Of a stretch of 64,000 bases of DNA, positions 35,333-47,327 are shown in pieces. The DNA comes from Mikania micrantha. Lineage: Eukaryota; Streptophyta; Magnoliopsida; Asterales; Asteraceae. The first letter of the stretch is position 1; each line of letters begins with the position of its first letter. The notes beneath the pieces were generated by a model, which saw nothing but the letters and a program-made list of their open reading frames with translations, was not told the origin of the DNA and did not search any database. Where the stretch lies: the NCBI GenBank assembly GCA_009363875.1, contig CM018683.1, forward strand, positions 63,709,207 to 63,773,206, given 5' to 3'. Position numbers and translations under genes: made by a program.

Positions 35333-38300
35333 TGCTATTACAGTTAATAGTTGATGAGTATAATATACTGTTTAAATAAATGTTTAAAAATATATGATGC
35401 ATTACAATTAGCCTATCTAGAATTAGAACTAAGCACATATAAGTTATATGTTTGCATAACAGATGAATTTCAATAACAATAATGTCTCTCAAACAAGTGT
35501 TAATACATTGAACTTAGTCAAGACTTATTACGTTTTCAACCAACACATTGTCTCACAAACAAGTTTCATGACTAGCATAATATCTTGTACATCAACATTA
35601 CTTGCAGTAGAAAATGTTTCTCAAACAAATTTAATCCTAGTATGATAACTAGTATATCGGCATGTTTGCAATAGATATGGCACAAATATGAATCATAGAT
35701 CTCAAACAAAGTTGGCATTTACATAGTAAGTATTCAACTAAATAGCACTAAATGTTTTGCCTCATATGGTTTCTATTTCCGGATAAACATAGTTTTTAAA
35801 TAAAGCATATGTAACATCCCAAAATACTAAATGTAAAAGAGAGAGTATGAATATACTCACTTGAATTAATTTAGATAGTCTAATATGCTTGGTAAGATTT
35901 ATGAGTCAAAGTTCACATGATAACCTAAAGTTCGAAGGAATAAATTAGTAAACTTAGTATTCCTAAGTTTAAGCTTCGAGTTCTAAGTCTACAGTAATTA
36001 ATGGAAATAAACATTCTCACAAATCATTATTAACACAAGTTTAAATAGATAATTAATAATATAATATTAAATATTCTATCTATTTATTTTAAGTTAAAAT
36101 AATTTATCAAACATCATTTGGAATAATTTACGTATTTGTATGTATTCTAAAGATAATATAATTTATATGGAAAATAATTGGTATTAATATTTTACATAAA
36201 TCTTTTAAATAAAATATCTATCAACAACAAAATTTATCAAACTTCATTTGGAATAATTTACACATTTAGTTAAAATAAATGTGTGATCTTATTCCATATT
36301 TTATTTAATTAAAACTTGGATTGTCAAGTTTTAAAACAAAAATTTAGAGTTTTTATTTAAATAAGAGTAATGTATTTAAATAAGTATTACTGCTTTTAAT
36401 TATTAACAATAATGCTCCTGATTTTGTAAACTTCAATAAACTACTTTTATAATAAAAATAATTTATATAACACTTATATAATTTATTTTGTATAAACTAG
36501 TTTTGTATAGAAAAATTGTTAAAAATTTTGAGAAAATCAAAATCAAAATATGTAATACTATTTCAGAATTATATTAGTCTTGATAATAGTCTTTATTAAA
36601 AATAATGATTAAAGATTTCTCTAAAATATAAAACACCTTTACAGAATCTTAACCCTATAAGTTAATAATATCTAAAAACTTAAATTTTTGAATTAAACCA
36701 AGAAATGATATTACATACCTAAACGAATTGCAGCAGTAGTCGAGAGAGAAGTTATTTGTTTAACAAAATTTGCTCTGAGATGTATAGAAAATTTTTTTTT
36801 GACCGGCTTATGTAGTAGGTTTTCTTTTGATGGAGGATTGTTCTCCAAGTCTCCAACAATCATATATATGTGTGTGATAGAATTTCAAGATCCTTTCCAC
36901 CTATCTTTTGCATATATGAAAGACTAATTATTATATATATTAAAAACGAAAATAAGGCCTTCTCACATAACTACCATTCATTTTCTACTAAATGTGATGC
37001 TTTTGGTACAATCATGCGATATGTGTTTGATTTCCCTGATCTCTCCACACTTTTTCATACACCATCTTAACCGCCTCTCTCTCTCTTCACTTTCTCTGGT
37101 GTTACTTCAGACCACTATATTATTGGCAGTGATGGAGAAATAAATGAGGTTACGAAGGTGACGAATGTGTGGCAGTCATACTTAGGTCGGAGATGCCGAT
37201 CATGCGACGTCCGGAGACGCAGATGACGCCGAACCCAGAACAGTGAGAGGAGGGATGATTGTGGACCTTCAGTATTTTGATTTGACGAAGACAAATGAGT
37301 TGTGACAGAAGGATGATGAATAGAAACATCATTCTCTGGCGACCTCTGTGTGTTTCTGTTTTACATAGTTGCACGCAGAGATACATGAGAAAGAAGATGA
37401 AGGAGGTGGTGTGGACTCTCAACTGTGGAGAGGAGAGACGACTGTGTTAGGTGTGATGTGAATGAAAATGGTTATGATTACAATGCTTAACAGCTGTTAA
37501 AAAAGCATTACAGTTCTTGACACACTTTCCGTAGTTTCTTTTATATTAATTATTTTTCTATCAAAATGAACTAAAATATTTTCTATAAATTTTATTTTTC
37601 TTTATTTCTTCATTACTCATTAGCTCGGTATTTTTTTAATCCGTATGTGAAATTGACTTCATGTGATGGCTTATCCAACAAATTTATATTTTTTTGTTTT
37701 CCCTTACTATTTTTAAAATTGAATAAGATTAATAATAATATAATAATAATGATATTTGGTCAACGTTTTCTCTATTATATTTATCGGTCTTATGTTTGTA
37801 TTCATTTAAGCTAAAATTATTTAATGTAAAAGCACTTTTATAGTATTTTTGGTATACAATTTATAGTATTGTTAGCTTATGTTCGCGTTCATATTCCTTG
37901 GGATTGTCACATACTTTGCGATGGTTTGGTTATTGTTTTAGGAAGATTTGACATCCATTGCGAGTGATTTTTGTATCTATGTTTTTATATTCATTATATT
38001 ATTACTCTTGTCAATTGTGACCAAATACTCATACTGTTAAGCAATACAACTCAATTTTTTTAATTGAGTGGCACCGTATGAGGCTATTTTTAGTTTGTTT
38101 TTAATTTTCCACTATTATTTAACTGCTTACAAATTAACGATAATTTTATTTGTTGTCTTATGTTTGTTTTATTTTACGCTATATTTTACAACTAAGCATA
38201 AAACTTTTTTTTTGTGAGATGGACAAGCTTATTACAAGTACACTTTAGGGTTTTATGTTAAAATGACAACAATTGTAGCGTGTTTTTATATCTTGATTTT

Positions 38301-38546
38301 GATATACGGTCTCACAATTCGGAACCCGTCGCTACACGTAAGAGATTACTGCTATATATTAAGAAGTAAAGACGCTGTTCACTCATATACGAACTGTTCA
38401 TTTCGATAAATAACTTGAGGCAGTATATACAAATCACGCCAACTAATTTGTTTGATAGTGTGTGGGATGTGTCAAAAGCGGAACGACAACAAAAAAATGC
38501 ATACCATAATCGCTGCTAAAGATGAATGGAAGTTTCTTTTACAACT
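35333..38546. other. AT-rich intergenic DNA, no gene supported
   Basis: At 35811 a TGTAACATCCC start resembles a gypsy-type LTR border, but no matching end was found. A GC-richer stretch at 37090-37450 has an open frame on minus without recognisable features. The rest is low-complexity AT. Confidence 0.5.
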
Positions 38547-38562
38547 AGATGCTTTGCAATTA

Positions 38563-38747
38563 CCAATGAAGCATTGCATCAATGGTACCCCAGTGAAATA
38601 GGGGTCTGAGTGGGGTCGGAGGTTTTCCCAGTGGGGTTTCCTCCTGGGGTGGTTGTGGTGGCTTATGGGAGGTACATGTGACTAAACCTTTGTGACATGA
38701 CCTGGAAACAGTGGGTTCACACAATTGAGACCTTCGCCGTAAAAAAA
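38563..38747 (+). mobile_element. Retroposed SINE-like element with 16-bp TSD
   Basis: A 185-bp G-rich segment ending in an A-run after GACCTTCGCCGT. It is flanked by the 16-bp direct repeat AGATGCTTTGCAATTA at 38547-38562 and 38748-38763. The body has repeated CCCAGTGGGG-like motifs. No clear box A or B is visible, so it may be 5'-truncated or belong to another SINE class. Confidence 0.85.
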
Positions 38748-38763
38748 AGATGCTTTGCAATTA

Positions 38764-39380
38764 ATTTTAAAATTTTACTTTTAAGTCTTAAATTTGAACT
38801 TATTTTCAAATTTCCCTTCCCTTTATGCACATATTTTTAACATATTATTACATTACAGAATAATTCCTGACTCTATTAATTTGATCGAAATTACTTCATA
38901 ACGTTTATATAAATTTTTAGTCCAAATCATTACAAAAATTTTGTATATATTTACAAACCTATAACATGTTCGAACATTATCAAATATTTGTATCATTTTA
39001 TTATTTTTATCACGATTACTTCGCAAACTATTTAGATTTAATAATAATTAAATAATACTAATAACTAAAAAATATTGATAATTATATACTCCTATATAAA
39101 TAATTAAATAAAATTAAAATTATATATATATATATAGTTACATAATACTATAATAATGATTATTAGAAAACATAAAAAAAATTTATGATTTGGTTATACA
39201 CATGGACAATCGTTGCAATCGGTTGTTTGTATATACTTTAATATCAGTGATGTTACCATTATCATGATCGAACACTTATATCAGCATAACATGCACTTTT
39301 ACAACAGAAACACATATATGTTTTGATATACGGAATTGTGACGGAATATCCGCCGCAACGCGTGGGTAACATTTACTAGT
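38764..39380. other. AT-rich DNA ending in a Helitron-like 3' terminus
   Basis: No gene. At 39350-39379 the sequence CCGCCGCAACGCGTGGG followed by a short spacer and TTACTAG matches the 3' hairpin-plus-CTAG end of plant Helitrons. The next base is T, as expected at the insertion site. The 5' end was not located. The copia LTR begins two bases later. Confidence 0.55.
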
Positions 39381-39625
39381 TGATATCAAAACACAAACAA
39401 GCTTAGGAAATTTCGATCATTTGATTTCCTTCTGAATTCAGTAATAAATTTACAGCCTCTTGACTCCTTTTATAGCCAATCAATCCTTAATCCTTCAAGG
39501 ATTTTAAATTTTAAATTTCAAATTCTATCATAATCTAGTCCCTTTTCCTAGATAATTCAAAACATAAAAAATAAACTAAAACAAAATATCCGAATCAACT
39601 ACTTTAATTACAAGTTTATCTAACA
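39381..39625 (-). repeat. 3' LTR of the copia element
   Basis: 245 bp, TGATATC...CTAACA, aligning with 45733-45969 with many substitutions. A purine-rich tract (GGAGGGTGAT on minus) lies just inside it. Confidence 0.85.
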
Positions 39626-40386
39626 ATCACCCTCCTAAACTTGTAATATCCTTTAGTTTGATCTTGTTCTTCATTTCAGCAAACTTCAGTCTGGGCAGCG
39701 CCTTTGTAAGTTTGTCTTCTTTCTGCTCCTGTCCACTTACATATTCTATCTTGAGTTTTTCTTTCTCCACACACACCCTTATGAAATGATAGTGAGTGTC
39801 AATATGTTTATTGTGTCCATGAAACACTTGACTTTTTCTTATTAATGCAATTGCATACTTGTTATCCACTTTGATTGCTACCTGCTCCTCCTTCATTCCT
39901 GTAATCTCTTACAGCATCCCCTAAGCCAGATTACTTGGCATGCTGCAGCTATAGCAGCCATAAAATCGGCTTCACAAAAGTACCAAGCCACGGTTGCTTG
40001 TTTTCTAGAATTCCAGGTTATAGCACTTGTTCCATAGTAAAATATCATCCTAGTTGTGCTCTTGCCATCATCTTTGTCTGCAAATGACTGCTATCGCTAT
40101 ATCCATGAAAATTCAGGCCTCCATATGATTGAACAACCCTAGTTTATAAGATCCTTTAATATATCTTAGAATCTATTTCAAAGCTTGAACATGAGTCTGT
40201 TTTGGAGATTGCATAAAATGGCTGACAAAGCCTACCGAGTAACTCAAATCGAGTTTTGTATTAGTTAAGTATAGCAAACAACATATCCACTTCCTGAATT
40301 GTGTTGCATCAGCATCCTCATCTTCATCATTCATTGAAAGCTTCAATCCGGGTTCCATAGGAAATTTTGTTGGATTGCAACTACCT

Positions 40387-41042
40387 GTTGGACCGTGAGG
40401 AGTTACTAACCAGGAATATCCGACGTTAGACTCTAGGGCCAAAGACTAGGTATTCACTCCCTCATAAGTCTAACACATAGTTATGTTCAGGTTGTTTTGT
40501 TTTGTTAGAAGAGGAGAAAACATAATAAGAGCACAAGGAATTTTTGGGAAAATCAATTCAAGTAATTCTGGGAATGTTGGGGTATAAATACCCAACATTC
40601 AATGCTACAAGACAAAAAAATAATAAGACAAATAGCTGACACTGTTATAGAGACTGATACAATAGAGAGGTACAACAACTAATACAAAATCAACAACAAC
40701 GGAAATGTAAGTCTTCAGAAGGTATAAAGTCTTCCGTGCTTCCGAGGTTGAAGTAGTTGTTGAGTGATAAGTGTTTATTCTACGGAAGATATTCTTCAGA
40801 AACTAATCTTCCAAGACTAATCAACATTTGTTATTAGTTGTCTTCTGAATCTGTATTCTTCCGACTCGGTAGTTTTCTTTAGATCAACTATTGTCTTCCG
40901 ATACAAAAGATCAGCTATTGTCTTCCGATATGAAAAGGATCCGTGGTTGTTCTTTTGCGAACTATCTGTGGTTGCTGCAATGTTGTTTTCTTCACAGGCT
41001 GGAGAGTGTGGTTGAGGCTCATTGGTCCTTATTTTTCTAACA
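40387..41042. mobile_element. Solo LTR inserted in the copia reverse transcriptase
   Basis: Begins TGTTGGACC, ends TTTCTAACA, 656 bp. Flanks CTACC (40382-40386) and CTTCC (41043-41047) are a 4/5 match. The reverse transcriptase frame reads LKEAGLGS on one side and SCNPTKFPMEPGLKL on the other, which join if the insert is removed. Contains TATAAATAC and CTATTGTCTTCCGATA repeated near 40885-40935. Confidence 0.75.
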
Positions 41043-42349
41043 CTTCCTAATCCGGCTTCCTTTAAAATCTTTTTTGCGTAACTAGTCTGCTGAAGTTGTA
41101 TTCCCTGACTGCTTAAATTTACTTGAATTCCCATGTAGTGGGACAATAACCCCAGATCTGTCATTTCAAATCTTTCTTCCATATTCTTATTTATCCTTTC
41201 AATTCCTTTTGGGTAGCCACCGGTAATCAGTAAGTCATCGACGTATACACCAATAATAAAAGTTTCCTCCTTAGAGCCCTTCTGTATATTGCATGTTCAT
41301 TTTTACATTTCTCAAAACCCAGATATTTTAAGACTCCATCTAGTTTGGTATTCCAGGCTCTAAGCGCCTGTTTGAGCCCATATAATGCTTTTGACAGCTT
41401 ATATACTTTCTGCTCAGCTCCTTTCTTGATAAACCCTTAAGCTTGCATTACATACACCAGCTCCTTTAAATCTCCATGTAGAAAGGCGAATTTCACATCC
41501 ATATGATGTACCCACCAGCCCCTATGGGCAGCCAAAGAAAGAAGTAATCTTAATGTTTCGATTCTCGTAAAGGGGCAAACACTTCCTCAAAATCCGCCCC
41601 GTATTGTTGCACATAACCTTTTGTAAATAACCGGGCTTTGTGCTTGGTAAGTCTACCTGACACATCCATTTCAACCTTATAGACCCACTTTAGACCAATT
41701 GGTGTTATACCATTCGGTCTTTCAGTGAATTCCCATGTCTTTTTTCTTCCAAAGGACCATATCTCTACTACCATAGCCTTTTCCCACTCCTTCTGGCCCC
41801 TTGCTTCCTTGTAGCAGGTAGGCTCTCCTTCTAGTAGCAGGAGATATGCATCTTCTGGAGTTTTGTAAACTTCTTCCAGTTCTTTAGAACCTCTAATTGG
41901 TGTATGATCATATCTCTCTTCTGGTACTATGCTTGGATCATGTGGTCCATCTTTATCATTGAATTCTCTTGGAAGAATTGGACCTCGACCCTTAACTGTA
42001 GACTTTGGGCTTATGGTTCGGATTCAGATTCAACATCTTCATTCCTTTCTTTGTTAGGATTGACTTAAGGAGGGATGTTTGGACTATGATCATAGTTAAC
42101 TTCTTTCTCATCCTGAACAACAAAGCTTTTCAATTCATGTTCTGAAAGGTCTCTTTCTTCCTCCCAGTTCCACGCCTTTGATTCATCAAACTGCACATCT
42201 CTAGACACAAAGATTCAATTTGTTTCTTATCAAACATTCTGTAGGCCTTAGTCTTCGGTTGCGTGCCCAGGTGCACCATCTTGATGCATCTGTCATCAAG
42301 CTTCATTTAATCATTGGCCAACACTTTGACATACCTAACCCAACCGAAC

Positions 42350-42453
42350 ACGTTGATGTGTTTGATGGTTGGCTTCATTTCTTTAAATGCCTCGTAGGGT
42401 GTCTGATCGTTGAATGCTTTAGTGGGAGATCGGTTCAGGATGTAAATCGCATG
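42350..42453. repeat. Integrase segment duplicated in inverted orientation
   Basis: About 100 bp (region coding LNRSPTKAFNDQTPYEAFKE on minus) is identical, as the reverse complement, to 45344-45442, about 2.9 kb away in the same element. Confidence 0.85.
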
Positions 42454-43902
42454 GCGACTTCTTCTCCCCAGTAACTCTAAGGCAGATTCATAGCTTTGAG
42501 GATGATTCTAGTCATGCTAATTATGGTCCAATTATTTCTCTCTACAAATCCATTCTGTTGTGGAAGCCGTTAGCTGATGACATATTCCTGATTGTGAGCA
42601 CAGGTCCTTGAGTCTTTGAGAATTGAATTCGCCACCATTGTCTATCCTCGGTCCCTTGATCTTCCTGCATGTTTCTTGTTCAATCGAGCTTTTGAACTCC
42701 TTGAGGCATTCAAATGCACCTGACTTTGCTTTTATTAGATAACCCCACATGTATCGGTTGTAATCATCAACTATTAGAAGTAATAACTTGTTTCCTCCAT
42801 GTGTCGTGGGTGTTATGGCTCCACATACATCAACATACACGAGTTCTAGTGGCCTGATAGTTCTGAAATTTGACTTTGATGGGAAAGGCTGTCGTATTTA
42901 CTATCCTGCTAAGCAGTATTCACACACCTAGGAGGGGTGAGTGATGCTTGGTACTCCATGGACCAAGTTTTTCTTTGATGAATTTTTGATTGATTCAAAA
43001 TTCAAGTGTCCAAGTTGAGCGTTCCATAACCATGTTTGATTGTGAAAGTTGACATGGAGACAAGCAGGCTGCACGACTTGGAGCTTGATTTTGCATAGTC
43101 GATTTGAAGTTCTTGGAACCTTCATTAGAACCGTCCCATCTTCTTCGTATACCCACAAGTGTTCATGTTTCATCTTTGTTTCATAATTAATATATGTCAA
43201 TTGGCGAGCCTGATTATGTTGGTCTTGAGTGTTGGAATGTGATACACGTCAGACAGAATCCTCTTATCATCATTCTTGCACTCCAAGATGATGCTCCCTT
43301 TTACTTCTATATTGACACATGAGCCATCCCCAAAGCGTACTTTACCTGTTTTGTTCCTGTCAATATCAGCAAACATACCTCGATTTCTGATCATATGATT
43401 GTTGGCTCCATTATCTAAGAACCACGAATCAGTTTCAATTGTTTTGAATTGCTTAGGATGCACCCTTTCTTCATTTAAGAACACTGCAACTGTCATCATC
43501 AAGGCTAGTACTTCTTATCTTGCTTCGATAAGGTTGCTTTCTTCCCTATTTGGCCTTGTGGGACATTCCGAAGCAAAGTGACCCATTGAGTCGCACCAAA
43601 AGCATTTTATTTTCGTCTTGTCTTTGGCCTTTCTAGGCTGGAAGCCGGTAGAGGTCTGGCGCTGGCCTCTTTCTCGACCACCCGAGCTTCTTCCCCTGCC
43701 TCTTCCTCGATAGCCTTGCCTGACAGAACCTCTTCCAGACCCTTGGGCAGGTTCTTGTCATTTCTTGGCTTGCCAATCATCATAGCTTAAGAGTTGTGGC
43801 TCTGTTTTCGGACCAAACTGTTTTTCTATTGATCTTGTCCTTTCTTAAAAAGACTTGAACCTCCTAATTGCTTCCTGGAATGACATGGTGTTCAAGTCCG
43901 CA

Positions 43903-44379
43903 TGTTGATTATTTCAACATCGTGAGCGGATCGTTATTCAATTCAATCAAATAAACATAAATAAACATTAATCAATAACATAAAGATACTTACTTGTTTG
44001 AAGATTTAATCATGTTCTTGATGATAACATCATTGTAGTGATTCTCTAATCTTCTTTCATGTCCAAGTTATGATGGATAAATCTTATAGATGGTGTTCTT
44101 CTTACTTCTCATGGATTATGATTAGAGAAAACATTATATAAGTGAATGATTATTTTGGACATTAAGAAGAATTAGTTTAGTATGTCTCATATTTATAGTT
44201 TCATGTAAGGGCAATATTGTCCATCAAAATGTTGCCATAGAGGGACTATAATATAATTATCAATAAGTTGATAATTGCATCAACTTATACATAAGGGCTT
44301 ATTGGTTAATTATCAAAACTTAATATTAAACTAACTTATCAAATAGTCACAAGGCCATATTATAAAATAAATTCCAACA
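43903..44379 (-). mobile_element. Solo LTR in the copia gag region
   Basis: 477 bp from TGTTGATTATT to ATTCCAACA, flanked by perfect 5-bp repeats CCGCA at 43898-43902 and 44380-44384. On minus it starts TGTTGGAATTTATTTTATAA and has a TATA-like CTATAAATATG, typical of a copia LTR. No internal domain remains, so it is the product of LTR-LTR recombination. Confidence 0.9.
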
Positions 44380-44845
44380 CCGCAAACTGCTCGATCGAAG
44401 CTACGATGGCCAGGAAACGTTCTGGTACTGATCCTAGCAACTTTCTTACAAGCATTTTGTCATCAAAAATGGATCCAAGGATGTTTGCCATGGAGACCAG
44501 TTGACTTAACTTGTTAGCAAACTCTTCAATGCCTTCAGTGTCGTTCACTTCAGGGATTCAAGTTTAGATTGCAAAGTTTGTAATTGTTCTTCTCTAACAC
44601 AGTCAGCTCCCATGAATCGTACCTTTAGAGAGTCCTAAATTTCTTTGGTTGTCTTGCATTAAGAGACTTGCAACACAAGTTCCTCTGAGCCACGGCCTTA
44701 TCATCTTTCTTAGTGTTAACGTTCATGCATGCTCCAGGTTCAATCGCTTCGAGTATTCCATGAACCTTGATCATGGCCTTCAGTCGGATCGCCTATATGT
44801 TGTAATTGTTAGCATTCAACACCAGGCACTGCAGAGACGCAGGAG

Positions 44846-45343
44846 CAGTAGCGGATACAAGGCAATGGGAGGGGGGATAGGCCCCCCGTAGGACCTCGCG
44901 AGCGTATGTTAAAACGTATTGTTTTTAAATAATTTTGCTTAATTTTGAAACAAAAAGGGGCACAAATGTTATAATAAGGAGCACAAATCTTATCAAAAGG
45001 GGCACAAATCTGATTACAAGGGATATCAATATGATTACAAGTGGCACAAACATGATTACAAATGGCATAATTGGAAGCGAATAATGAAAAATGCGTTCTT
45101 TTCATATATTTTATACGAATATAAATCTGTGATGTAACATTGAAATTGATTACTTAAACAATTGTTTTTTAAATAGTTTTGATATGTTTGTTTTGTGGTT
45201 TCAACTAACCCGACCAACTTTTTACCCGGACCGATAGGTTTGTTTTGTGTTTTCAACTAACCCGACAACCCACTTTTTATCCAAACCCATTTTTACCACT
45301 CATTTTTTGCCCCCCGTGAAAAAAATTTCTGAATTCGCCACTG
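44846..45343. mobile_element. DNA transposon remnant with CAGTRGCGGA ends in the copia element
   Basis: Left end CAGTAGCGGATAC; right end read inward CAGTGGCGAATTC. The interior has several GGGGCACAAATCTGATTACAA-like repeats. No TSD remains, because the right side joins an inverted copy of integrase sequence. Confidence 0.6.
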
Positions 45344-45442
45344 GCCATGCGATTTACATCCTGAACCGATCTCCCACTAAAGCATTCAACGATCAGACAC
45401 CCTACGAGGCATTTAAAGAAATGAAGCCAACCATCAAACACA
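45344..45442 (+). repeat. Inverted copy of the copia integrase segment
   Basis: On + it codes HAIYILNRSPTKAFNDQTPY, opposite to the rest of the element, and matches the reverse complement of 42350-42453 without visible differences. Confidence 0.85.
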
Positions 45443-45732
45443 CGAGTGCTTTCTTTCATCGTGACAAGGGCTCCTTTATCGGGTCGTCTCCCATGACTTG
45501 TCTTTGGCGCTTCTTTTGGTGAGGTTTTGGCGTCACCTGATCTGGTCTATTGGATCAATCGTTTGAAGATGATTTCCGACTTGAAATTGTCTTTGGAGTC
45601 TTCTGTTTAGTTCTAAATTCGTGCGCCTCCACCCTTCCTTGAAGCGTCCACATGGTAGGACAATTAGCAACATTGCAGTCGCTTTCAAGCTACCCATAAT
45701 CGCTCGGTTCTGACACCAATTGAAAGACTAAT

Positions 45733-45969
45733 TGATATCAAAAAACAAACAAGCTTAAGAAAATCGATCATTTTATTTCCTTCTGAATTCAATAATAAAT
45801 TTATAGCCTCTTGGCTCCTTTTATATCCAGTCAATCCTTAATCCTTTAAGGATTTTAAATTTCAAATTCAATCACTATCTCGTCCTGTTTCCTAGATAAT
45901 TCAAAACATAAAAAATAAACTAAAACAAAACATCCAAATCTACTACTTTAATTAAAAGTTTATCTAACA
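45733..45969 (-). repeat. 5' LTR of the copia element
   Basis: 237 bp, diverged partner of 39381-39625. The decayed primer site lies immediately to its left. Confidence 0.85.
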
Positions 45970-46259
45970 ATATATACACTACACACGTACACGTCAATTT
46001 AATACAATTAATTAATTAATATTTTTTTCCTTCTTCGAAAACACACAGCACACGTGCACTTACCTCAAAATTTTCTTTTTTTTTCTTCTTTATTATCATA
46101 GCATTATAATAATTTAGTTGAATTTTTTTTTTCTTTTATAACTTTTAAACTATCATGTTTTATAAACTTATATAATGCAGTTATGACCTAATCATTTTTC
46201 TTTACATTTCGAATTAAGTTTCGTTTAAAATAGATCAAGATCAAAAAAATATTTATATA

Positions 46260-46642
46260 GGAAAGAGTTCAAATAATAACTCACTCTTAAAGCAATAACC
46301 CGGATAACTTTGCCAAGATTAAGCCAAATCTTGGGTTTTTTTTAAACATCATTGTAACACATTTAGAACACTATGTTCTTTTATGAGTTTGTGAAAATTA
46401 ATCACCGTTTAAGAGATATCATCGTTGTAAGTTTTTGATTTACAACACTCTAACTGTTTTAGGCCCAAAACTTACAACGATGTAAACTCTCAAACGGCGA
46501 TAAATTTTCGCAAACTCATAAAAGAACATAGTGTTCTAAATGTGTTACAATGATGTTCGAAAAAAATATAAGATTTGGCTTCATCTTGGCAAAGTGATCT
46601 GGGTTATTGCTTTAAGAGTGTGTTATTATTTGATCACAATCC
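46260..46642. mobile_element. Foldback MITE A in a TA tract
   Basis: Nearly full-length inverted repeat: each arm is about 180 bp (AAATAATAACTCACTCTTAA outermost, then GCAATAACCCGGAT and TTTGCCAAGAT), with a short loop near 46440-46470. The right side abuts a (TA)n run. No coding capacity. A one-arm relative lies at 51749-51955. Confidence 0.85.
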
Positions 46643-46680
46643 TATATATATATACATATATACATATATATATATATATA

Positions 46681-47044
46681 GGATCCGCATCCTATAATAA
46701 CCCTCTCTTATTGCATAACCCGAAATAACCCTGCAAGATGAACCCAAATCTTTGGGTTTTTTTTTCAAATCTTAGTTTTACATGTACAAGAATATGTTCT
46801 TTTATGTGTTTGAGCAAATTCTTTTCCGTTTGAGATCCTACATCAATGTAATTTGCCTTACGACACTGTAATATTTACATTGATGTAGGATATCAAACGG
46901 AAAAGAATTTGCTCAAACACATAAAAGAACATATTCTTGTACATGTAAAACTAAGATTTTGAAAAAAAACCAAAGATTCGGGTTCATCTTGCAGAGTTAT
47001 TTCGGGTTATGCAATAAGATAGGGTTATTATAGGATCTTTACCC
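46681..47044. mobile_element. Foldback MITE B between TA tracts
   Basis: Inverted-repeat element with arms of about 170 bp (ATCCTATAATAACCCTCTCT outermost; TTTCCGTTTGATATCCTACA near the loop). Flanked on both sides by TA-rich microsatellites (46643-46680 and 47045-47115). Its block order resembles MITE A but the sequence is clearly different. Confidence 0.85.
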
Positions 47045-47327
47045 TATATATATATATATATGTATGTATATGTATGTATGTATGTATATATATGTATGTA
47101 CATATATATGTATATATTACTATTATTATTTGAACGATTAAACGTAATGATCATTTAGACCCCGATTATTTCGAATAATTGTTTCATCATACCTATTCGT
47201 TTAAACGGATGCTACAAATTTTGAATGGTCATTTCTAATATTAAATTTTCGAATAATCATATTTTCTTAAACTAAACTATTTTATTTAGTTGATGTCACC
47301 TTATAATTCGAATTACCGTTTCTGTTA

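Larger units (their letters stand above)
39381..45969 (-). mobile_element. Decayed Ty1/copia retrotransposon with nested insertions
   Basis: Diverged LTRs at 39381-39625 and 45733-45969 start TGATATCAAA and end CTAACA. The element reads on minus; beside the right LTR is TTGGTGTCAGAACC, a decayed initiator-Met primer site (usual TGGTATCAGAGCC). Domains in order: gag (44548-44360), zinc knuckle CFWCDSMGHFASEC (about 43610-43570), protease WFLDNGANNHM (about 43420-43390), GAG-pre-integrase HLNFESIKNSS (43200-42928), integrase core DVCGAITPTTHGG...VDDYNRYMWGY and DNGGEFNSQRLKDLC (42840-42532), reverse transcriptase KWVYKVEMDVSGRLTKHKAR (41774-41550), TDLGLLSHYMGIQV (41182 onward), and RNase H NKHIDTHYHFIRV (39896-39627). 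Many frameshifts and stops. No TSD is visible. Confidence 0.9.

Noticed and set aside
35811..35840. TGTAACATCCC as the start of a gypsy LTR
   Set aside because: No matching CA-ending border, TSD or second LTR was found.
37150..37422. 90-codon open frame on - in a GC-richer patch
   Set aside because: No domain, no splice context and no promoter that I can support.
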